Shown here piece by piece: positions 56,548 through 64,000 of a stretch of DNA of 64,000 nt (within the stretch, counting starts at the first letter, position 1; each line of letters starts with the position of its first letter). A model generated the notes under the pieces. That model was not told the DNA's origin, made no database searches, and saw only the letters and a program-made list of their open reading frames with translations. This DNA is from Tragulus kanchil (Eukaryota > Chordata > Mammalia > Artiodactyla > Tragulidae). The stretch lies in the NCBI GenBank assembly GCA_022376925.1, contig JAIOJX010000025.1, positions 183,829,801 to 183,893,800 on the forward strand, read 5' to 3'. Made by a program: the position numbers and the translations under genes.

Positions 56548-57358
56548 CATTTTTTGGTTCTTTTGGCCAAAATGATAAGAACAAAGAGTCCGGGTGTGTC
56601 TGGGTAGACCTTATTTTAAAGCAGTTTGTTGTTGTTGTCATTTCATTTTGATTTTGATTTTTGCAGTCACCACTCTCTCGATGCTGTATTGGGGTTTCCC
56701 AGAGTGCATGCCTCCTAAGCAGCCTAGAAATGGTCTCTAATTGAACGGATCAGTGAAGGTTTTAGGTTCCCTGGCAAAACAATATTGTATGAGTGAGTCA
56801 CTTTTACTGAAAAGCAGCTAGGAGAATAGGTGAAGGGATGAAATGGACCAATTTGCTTTCTCTTTTCTAATTACGACTTCTTTAAAGACCAAGGCCGAGT
56901 TCTGTAATTGGCATCTAGGAAAAGCTGACAGAGGCTTCTGTTCAGATTGGGTCACAGACTGCCCTCTAGGTCCTTGCTTTTTGTGCCTAGAAAATGTGAC
57001 TCTGGTCAAAGATTTTAGGTAGAAAATAGGGTTTCTTTATTTGTCAAAACTTTCTATGGTCTTCTCTTTCTTCCTCCCTCCCGTCTTTCCAGATGTGCCT
57101 AGAAGGGACCCCATTGGGTACAAAGCTTGTCAGCACCATTATCTGTGTTTCAACAGACATTCACTAAGTCTCTGGTATATACCTATCGACCTGGTCTACA
57201 TAGAGGATGCAGACACGTAAAAGCTCTTGCTACTGCCCAGAGGTCACCACGGTTACAGTGAGAAGCGGGAGGGCTGGATGTTTTGAGAATAACAGAGAGG
57301 ACACCTGACCCTACCTGGAGTCAGGGAAGATGCTCTGGAGGAGGGACGGTCTGCACTG
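56548..57358. other. Unique non-coding stretch
   Basis: Contains a (GTT)n patch near 56626-56638. No recognised repeat until about 57155. Repeated at 57630-58444. Confidence 0.4.
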
Positions 57359-57528
57359 TAGACAAAACTCCCTTCCCATCCAGGCTGTAACACAGCATTG
57401 AGCATTGAGCGGAGCTCTACAGAAGGTCCTTTTGGGTTAGCATTTTAAATAGAGCCATGTGTATACGTCAATCCCAAACTCCCTAAACGGACTGTTCCTA
57501 TGTCCTTCTCTCGTGGCAACCCAGAGCT

Positions 57529-57629
57529 ACAGAACACTTCATGAATGTGCACAGCATCCTTGCACCGGCCCCATGCTAATCTTCCCTGTATCATTCCAAT
57601 ATTAGTACATGTGCTGCCTAAGTGAGCTC
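57529..57629 (-). pseudogene. Second copy of the U6 pseudogene (unit 19)
   Basis: Same sequence as 56447-56547 at offset 1082. It exists only because the unit is duplicated, so it should not be counted as an independent retroposition. Confidence 0.85.
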
Positions 57630-58444
57630 CATTTTTTGGTTCTTTTGGCCAAAATGATAAGAACAAAGAGTCCGGGTGTGTCTGGGTAGACCTTATTTTA
57701 AAGCAGTTTGTTGTTGTTGTCATTTCATTTTGATTTTGATTTTTGCAGTCACCACTCTCTCGATGCTGTATTGGGGTTTCCCAGAGTGCATGCCTCCTAA
57801 GCAGCCTAGAAATGGTCTCTAATTGAACGGATCAGTGAAGGTTTTAGGTTCCCTGGCAAAACAATATTGTATGAGTGAGTCACTTTTACTGAAAAGCAGC
57901 TAGGAGAATAGGTGAAGGGATGAAATGGACCAATTTGCTTTCTCTTTTCTAATTACGACTTCTTTAAAGACCAAGGCCGAGTTCTGTAATTGGCATCTAG
58001 GAAAAGCTGACAGAGGCTTCTGTTCAGATTGGGTCACAGACTGCCCTCTAGGTCCTTGCTTTTTGTGCCTAGAAAATGTGACTCTGGTCAAAGATTTTAG
58101 GTAGAAAATAGGGTTTCTTTATTTGTCAAAACTTTCTATGGTCTTCTCTTGCTTCCTCCCCTCCCCGTCTTTCCAGATGTGCCTAGAAGGGACCCCATTG
58201 GGTACAAAGCTTGTCAGCACCATTATCTGTGTTTCAACAGACATTCACTAAGTCTCTGGTATATACCTATCGACCTGGTCTACATAGAGGATGCAGACAC
58301 GTAAAAGCTCTTGCTACTGCCCAGAGGTCACCACGGTTACAGTGAGAAGCGGGAGGGCTGGATGTTTTGAGAATAACAGAGAGGACACCTGACCCTACCT
58401 GGGGAGTCAGGGAAGATGCTCTGGAGGAGGGACGGTCTGCACTG

Positions 58445-59194
58445 AGACACGAGGGACCAGACAAATCACCAGGGGCCTGGGCGGAATCACATACAGGGAG
58501 AGAGATGAAGACAAAGCAACAGTGGGGGGTCTCCTACAGGCACAGTGGTTTCCAAAGCCTGCAGCAAAGCACATTCTGGCAAGGGAGGAAGGAGCATCAT
58601 GAGATAATTAGAGACATGAAGTGTGGGACCTCAGCATCAGGGGACGCAGACCATCCAAGGGTCCTTGCAAGAGCAGTCAGACCAGTCCACACACACAGCA
58701 AGGTCAAGGGATCAATGATGCTTAAGCATGCAAGCACTGGGAAGCAAAGTCAGGACCACTCCCAGGAAGAAGACAGTGAGGCAGGGTTGTGAGGATGGTC
58801 ACCCACCAAGAGATGCTTTGAAGGGACCCAGCCATAGCTGGAACTCGGGCACTGCAGCAGGGAGGGAGATGGGAGGACACGCCTCTGACTGCGTCTTCTG
58901 TAGACTTCCGCCCTATCCAGCACCTCCATCAGCCAAAGCCAACCAGAGAGCAGAGCAAAGCAGAGCCCTGGAAGGCAGGGGTCAGTCCTTGGACACAGAC
59001 TGCCCGAGCTATCATGTTCTGTATACAACACGAAATCCCAGTCAGTGTTGACCTTTATACAGATATGAGGAAGGTTATTTTAAAATGTTTAAGACATGCC
59101 AAATGAAATACAGTGTTTAGATAAGTGTTACAAACATCAGTAACTGTTATAAGCTTCAAGTAACAGCTGATGGTTTCCCTGCATATATGTGCAC
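58445..59194. other. Old-repeat remnant and unique DNA
   Basis: GC-moderate. The first 200 bases may continue an ancient repeat. The frame at 58367-58792 (141 codons) crosses the duplication boundary and has no family features, so no gene is called. Confidence 0.35.
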
Positions 59195-59300
59195 GCACGT
59201 GTACACGCTAAGTCACTTCAGTGATGTCCAGATGAAATCCATGTCTCTTCTGTCTTCTGCACTGGCTGGTCCTTTGCCACCATAGCCACCTGGGAAGTCC
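59195..59300 (-). mobile_element. Degenerate Bov-tA SINE with internal deletion
   Basis: Antisense ends are visible (CGCTAAGTCACTTCAGTGATG at one side, ATAGCCACCTGGGAAGTCC at the other) but the middle is largely missing. A (TG/AC)-rich patch (about 59176-59202) abuts its 3' side. Confidence 0.6.
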
Positions 59301-60440
59301 CGATGGTTTTCCTATATTTTGTTAGAAGTGTATGCATTGCTTAAAACAACATGCCAATTCTTCAGATGTTTCAACTAAAATCATCAACCGAACTATTAGA
59401 TCAACAGGAATAATCACTATGACTGGCCATTCACACGAGGTAAGGGAACACAGTTTAAGACAAGTCAAGTTACTGTTAACTCAGACAGTGAAGACCAGAT
59501 GTTCCTCAGTCTTTCCCTATTCATTCATTCATTCAAGTCGGTGCTTTAAGACCACTTGAGTTTCCAGGTGCTCCCCGAAGTGTTACTCTGGTGCCCACTG
59601 AACACTTCTCCTTAAAGCTTAAAACATAAGGAACAGACTCAAGTCAAGGCCCAGGACTGCACCCAGCACATCATAGGGCACCCAACAAATGTGAGGTTCT
59701 CTGAACATACTGTCCTTGTCACTCCTGCCAGATAAACTCAAACGGCCATCTCTAACAGCTGAGCATCTTCTGCCTCATGAACTCTGATTTCAAGACTCTC
59801 CATGTCTTGGGAATTTCTCTTCCCATCTGTTACACTTGTTCACTCAGTCTAGTCATCAAAAGCTCACCATAGACTTCCTAGCCCCCTCCTTCTTCACATG
59901 CAGCTCCCAGAATTCCCCTGCCACATTCCGGCCACCCTGACCCTCTGTAGCCTCCAACAAGCTGGTGTCTCTCGAGAGAACCTTCTGTCTTTGCAACATG
60001 TATCAAAATATAATGTTGATACCCTCTGAATCAGATAAATGGAGATACTCAAGTTGGTGAATTTGAGAAGGCATAAATGGTGCATGGTATCACAGCAGGG
60101 TCTGACAAGGGAGCTGTACATGCCTGTCAGAGCAGGGCTCTGTCGAGTGTGTGAGCACATACAAAGTTTTGGTGTAACCTTCAGAGTTTCATAAATGCCT
60201 TTCCCTCAAGCCACAGGGTCTCCTGCAGTCTCTTTGACTCAGGTCTCAGCTAAGACCCAGCTACCCCCAGGAAGCATTCTTTTTGAAGATTTTGGAATAA
60301 ATACAAAGGTAGAAGAGCAAATATTGTAAGGTATACAATCTACCTATGAGCCAAGTTCAACACTATCATCTCATGTCCAATGTTGCTTGTTCTGTGGACT
60401 TGGGAGTGGGGAGCCAAGGCGGGTTGAGCTAGGATTTTAC
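59301..60440. other. Unique non-coding stretch
   Basis: More than 1 kb with no repeat or gene recognised. Confidence 0.4.
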
Positions 60441-60834
60441 CAGGGGTTTCTAGATGGGTTACAAACACAGTAATGGCATGGTCAGATTTGCTTTTCTGGG
60501 AAGACCACTCTGATCTTTGAAAATGGATGAGAAAGGGGCAAGACTGAACTTGGAGATATCACAGGAGAAGGTGTTCCTGGAGAGCAGGTGGAAACTTAAA
60601 ATGCAGTGGGGGGTGCAGTCCCTGCACAGAAAGTGAGCTACCATCATGCCGTGGCTGGTGGGCTTCAACACCAGCATGGCATGGGGGGAAAAGGTTCCAA
60701 CCCTGGGAGTCTGAGGGACTTCATTGTAAAATGGTATGATGTGAGCCTGTTCTTAAAGCCAAGTAAAGACAAGTAGCTATAACTATACATCAGTGCAAAG
60801 AGAGTTTACCTAGCAAAGGACATTGTATATGGTA
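60441..60834. other. Old-repeat remnant and unique DNA
   Basis: 60470-60570 (GCATGGTCAGATTTGCTTTT, GAAGACCACTCTGATCTTTG) resembles the middle of the unnamed ancient repeat family. Remainder unassigned. Confidence 0.35.
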
Positions 60835-61305
60835 CATTGGTAATCAAACATGACCCTCTATTCTCTATGCTCCACCAACCTTCAGTTAAAAGGACCCAGC
60901 ATATGTGTGTTGTTATTTTAATGAAGAGCATTTCCACCACCGCCCCGCATTCAAATCCCCAACAAGTCCACATGGCTCTCTGAGTGTCATTACCGTGGGC
61001 GCTAACACTTCCATCATAAAACCTCACTTGAACGTTTCTCACAAACACTTTGCTTTCTCATTGAGGCTGTTCAAATGTCAGTGGTTTTAGCACTGAGCTT
61101 AACCTTTACGTATTTTCACCAGAGTCTCAGAAACACAGCCTGTGCTGGATTTTCTTTACAGCAGTGGGTGGGAATGTTTTATACACAGAGTTATAAGCCA
61201 AGAATTCTGGCAGCGCCAATCAAACTCCCTTTGAGACATCATATATGTTTGAATGCTTACAATAAGTCATTGGGCCTCCTCTTCATTCAGTACTAAACAT
61301 ACAAT

Positions 61306-61672
61306 TGTTGTTGTTCAGTCACTAAGTTGTGTCTGACTCTGCGACTCCATGAATTGCAGCATGCCAGCCCTCCCTATCCTTCACTATCTCCCTGAGTTTG
61401 CTCAAGCTCACATCCACTGAGTCAGTGATGCCATCCAACCATCTCATCCTCTGTCACCCCCTTCTCCTCCTGCCCTCAGTCTTTCCCAACATCAGGGTCT
61501 TTTCCAGTGAGCCAGATCTTTGTATCAGGTGGCCAAAACATTAGAGATTCAGCTTCAGAATCAGTCCTTACAATGAATATACAGGGTTGATTTCTGCTAG
61601 GATTGACTGATTTGATCTCTTTGCCGTCCAAAGGACTGCCAAGGGTCTTCTCCAGCACCACATAGTCATTTG
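61306..61672 (-). mobile_element. BovB (RTE) LINE 3' fragment with ORF2 C-terminus
   Basis: The minus-strand frame (61476-61661) begins MVLEKTLGSPLDGKEIKSVNP and includes WPPDTKIWLTGKDPDVGKD, the well-known BovB ORF2 C-terminal signature (LEKTLESPLDCKEI ... WPPDAKSWLIGKDPDAGKD in intact copies). The 3' end is at GTTGTTGTTCAGTCACTAAG. Reverse transcriptase and endonuclease domains are absent. Repeated at 62398-62764. Confidence 0.92.
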
Positions 61673-61910
61673 TTTATCATTCATCTAACAAAATATTAAT
61701 TGAGGGCCTATTAGAGTCATGGGGATATGAGACTGAACAAAATCAAGTGCCTGTCCTTGTGAAGATTATAGTCTAGTGCAAGAGACAGATCACTGTACAG
61801 ATAATGGATCAGGAGGTGAAAAGTGCTGTATAAAAACTGAATCATGTCAAGAAATGGGTAGAAGCCATATCCCAGTTGCTTCCACTAAATGGAGAGACTC
61901 TATTTGATGT
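61673..61910 (+). repeat. Ancient dispersed repeat fragment
   Basis: CATTCATCTAACAAAATATTAATTG-like start (read in pieces), GGGGATATGAGACTGAACAAA, GTGAAGATTATAGTCTAGTG, GGTGAAAAGTGCTGTATAAA: same family as 35700. Repeated at 62765-63002. Confidence 0.45.
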
Positions 61911-63006
61911 AAGGGTTATAAAGGACCATTGGTAATCAAACATGACCCTCTATTCTCTATGCTCCACCAACCTTCAGTTAAAAGGACCCAGCATATGTGT
62001 GTTGTTATTTTAATGAAGAGCATTTCCACCACCGCCCCGCATTCAAATCCCCAACAAGTCCACATGGCTCTCTGAGTGTCATTACCGTGGGCGCTAACAC
62101 TTCCATCATAAAACCTCACTTGAACGTTTCTCACAAACACTTTGCTTTCTCATTGAGGCTGTTCAAATGTCAGTGGTTTTAGCACTGAGCTTAACCTTTA
62201 CGTATTTTCACCAGAGTCTCAGAAACACAGCCTGTGCTGGATTTTCTTTACAGCAGTGGGTGGGAATGTTTTATACACAGAGTTATAAGCCAAGAATTCT
62301 GGCAGCGCCAATCAAACTCCCTTTGAGACATCATATATGTTTGAATGCTTACAATAAGTCATTGGGCCTCCTCTTCATTCAGTACTAAACATACAATTGT
62401 TGTTGTTCAGTCACTAAGTTGTGTCTGACTCTGCGACTCCATGAATTGCAGCATGCCAGCCCTCCCTATCCTTCACTATCGCCCTGAGTTTGCTCAAGCT
62501 CACATCCACTGAGTCAGTGATGCCATCCAACCATCTCATCCTCTGTCACCCCCTTCTCCTCCTGCCCTCAGTCTTTCCCAACATCAGGGTCTTTTCCAGT
62601 GAGCCAGATCTTTGTATCAGGTGGCCAAAACATTAGAGATTCAGCTTCAGAATCAGTCCTTACAATGAATATACAGGGTTGATTTCTGCTAGGATTGACT
62701 GATTTGATCTCTTTGCCGTCCAAAGGACTGCCAAGGGTCTTCTCCAGCACCACATAGTCATTTGTTTATCATTCATCTAACAAAATATTAATTGAGGGCC
62801 TATTAGAGTCATGGGGATATGAGACTGAACAAAATCAAGTGCCTGTCCTTGTGAAGATTATAGTCTAGTGCAAGAGACAGATCACTGTACAGATAATGGA
62901 TCAGGAGGTGAAAAGTGCTGTATAAAAACTGAATCATGTCAAGAAATGGGTAGAAGCCATATCCCAGTTGCTTCCACTAAATGGAGAGACTCTATTTGAT
63001 GTAAGC

Positions 63007-63739
63007 GGTTAGGAGAGAGTCTCAGTTATCTTTTTACTTCAGAAATATAGATAATTGACCTGAATCTATTTGAGAATTCACCTACTTTCTAAAATGTATC
63101 ATCTATAACTTCAAAATCAACACTGGCGTCACTTTCACGGTCACTCACGGACTTCTGCAGAGTGTGGAAAATGTTGAATCAGCTGGTGTGCAGGTTTCCA
63201 GATGAGGCCCAAGGAGTCAAGGCTCTGTCTTCCTGTCTTAGCATCTATATTGTAAACAAATGTGCTTTCTAATGTCCATTTAGTGCCATGTTTTCAACAT
63301 TTTTGTACTTGTTCTTGGTGATTTGTTGCTTAAAATGGCCCCTGGAGCACTGTGTTGAAGTGTGATGTAGTGCTGGTAAGCTCGGGGAGGTGGTGGCGTG
63401 TGCCTTATGGAGAAAATATATGTTAGAATTAGCTTTGTTCATTTTCTGTTGGCTGAGTTCAGTGCTAAATAATCAACATACATTAAATAAAGTGTCTTTA
63501 AACAAAAATGCAGACGAATCAAAGTTATATAATGATTAGTTGACAAAACAATGTGGACTGAGCCTCACAAGAAACTAACGGCTTGCTACCTCCAGGAGCA
63601 ATGGCTTGGTATTCGTCAATTTGGGAGTTAACGGTAACTTCATAGAACATTACTACAATAAAATGAGAATTGATTGTATCTCTCCCCTGCTCTTCTTTCC
63701 TCTGCCATCTACTAAAAGGCACCTTAGTATTGTTGAAAA
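63007..63739. other. Unique or unassigned stretch
   Basis: No gene. 63495-63665 may be an old DNA-transposon-like repeat, but I cannot assign it. Confidence 0.35.
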
Positions 63740-63784
63740 AAACATACTTCATTGCTAAACAGATATGGATTTTAATCCCAAATC

Positions 63785-63840
<56 letters not shown>

Positions 63841-64000
63841 ATATATGATTTGGGACAAGATCATTAATCTCACTGGACTTCAGTTTTATGATCTGTAAAA
63901 TAGAAATAATACAGAGCTATAAGCAGGGTTGTTGTGAGGATTAAATAAAATAATAAATGAGCACCAATTGCTTGGCAATAGTAGGTATTCATTAAATCAA
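63740..64000 (+). mobile_element. MIR SINE containing an (AT)n microsatellite
   Basis: Left MIR part 63755-63787 (CAGATATGGATTTTAATCCC), right part 63848-64000 (GATTTGGGACAAGATCATTAA, TTCAGTTTTATGATCTGTAAAA, GGTTGTTGTGAGGATTAAAT, GTAGGTATTCATTAAAT). The microsatellite at 63788-63846 sits between them. The window ends inside or at the end of the MIR. Confidence 0.7.
63788..63846. repeat. (AT)n / (ATGT)n microsatellite
   Basis: About 40 bases of pure TA dinucleotides followed by TATGTATGTATG and TATATATAT. Likely polymorphic in length. Confidence 0.95.

Larger units (their letters stand above)
56281..58444. repeat. Tandem direct duplication, unit 19 (2 x ~1.08 kb)
   Basis: Copy 1 is 56281-57358 and copy 2 is 57363-58444, offset 1082. 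Differences are near the end of copy 1 (CTTTCTTCC/CTTGCTTCC at 57068, CCTGGAG/CCTGGGGAG near 57317). The unit starts in the middle of the L1 part of the chimera. Confidence 0.95.
60835..63006. repeat. Tandem direct duplication, unit 20 (2 x ~1.08 kb)
   Basis: Copy 1 is 60835-61914 and copy 2 is 61927-63006, offset 1092. Spacer 61915-61926 (containing AAAGGAC) recalls AGCAAAGGACATTG just upstream of copy 1 (60812-60825). One internal substitution is seen (CTATCTCCC versus CTATCGCCC, 61385/62477). Confidence 0.95.

Noticed and set aside
1..64000. A novel biological tandem-repeat system or satellite built of 1.1 kb units
   Set aside because: The units are unrelated to one another, each is present only twice, and junctions carry degraded flank sequence. 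This fits unmerged contig overlaps far better than a biological array.
1..64000. Protein-coding genes from the 60-190 codon open frames
   Set aside because: None shows family resemblance apart from L1 and BovB remnants. Many are translations of Bov-tA/CHR SINEs, and many occur twice only because of the duplications. No exon-intron or promoter context was seen.
1..64000. CRISPR array
   Set aside because: The repeats are retroposons or 1.1 kb duplications, not short regularly spaced repeats, and the genome is mammalian.

Overview
This window is nuclear DNA from a ruminant, most likely a bovid or other pecoran. The evidence is dense, typical ruminant retroposons: tRNA-Glu-headed Bov-tA/Bov-A SINEs, CHR-type SINEs, BovB (RTE) LINE 3' fragments with a recognisable ORF2 C-terminus, and ruminant-type L1 3' ends. 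Older mammalian repeats (MIR, MER5A-like, MaLR-like LTRs, an old L1) lie beneath them. I found no credible protein-coding gene. The open frames are short, lack family resemblance apart from LINE remnants, and many are simply translations of SINEs. The window reads as intergenic or deep intronic DNA.

The dominant structure is not a gene system. Twenty segments of about 1.06-1.18 kb are each present twice, head to tail and nearly identical, with the two copies abutting or separated by 0-46 bases. The junctions are near 1165, 5450, 9640, 15960, 17985, 19880, 21955, 24335, 27020, 29700, 31735, 34370, 36571, 40723, 42568, 47095, 50255, 53160, 57361 and 61920. Together they inflate the window by roughly 22 kb, so the underlying locus is probably about 42 kb. 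The unit length is nearly constant while the content is unrelated (SINE, LINE, unique DNA). Copy-to-copy differences cluster at the inner (junction) ends. Several junction spacers read as degraded versions of the sequence that belongs beyond the unit. All of this points to overlapping contig ends that were concatenated instead of merged, that is, an assembly artefact and not a biological tandem array. In 15.7-23.1 kb, 29.5-32.0 kb and 40.3-43.0 kb successive units overlap, so some stretches appear three times.

Layout: 1-2.9 kb, unit 1 and unique DNA; 2.9-4.4 kb, L1 tails and a CHR SINE; 4.4-6.6 kb, unit 2 with two Bov-tA SINEs; 6.6-7.1 kb, a MIR with CTCF-like and GATA-like motifs; 7.1-10.8 kb, a Bov-A split by a 5'-inverted L1 (unit 3 repeats its 3' half); 10.8-14.9 kb, mostly unique DNA with a CpG-enriched block at about 11.94-12.2 kb; 14.9-25.5 kb, an LTR-like repeat and an old antisense L1 (units 4-8); 25.5-28.2 kb, MER5A split by an L1 3' end (unit 9); 28.2-38 kb, SINEs, HAL1/L1-like and old repeats (units 10-13); 38-49 kb, SINEs, (GT)n, CHR and BovB (units 14-16); 49-56 kb, L1 tails, BovB, CHR and MIR (units 17-18); 56-58.5 kb, a U6 snRNA-L1 chimeric retropseudogene (unit 19); 58.5-64 kb, unique DNA, BovB and a MIR containing an AT microsatellite (unit 20).

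The most interesting biology is retrotransposition forensics: the U6-L1 template-switch chimera, the twin-primed L1 inside a Bov-A, the L1 tail inside MER5A, and microsatellites seeded at Bov-tA 3' ends. Two or three unique stretches could be non-coding regulatory DNA. All family assignments are from memory of consensus sequences; no database was searched.
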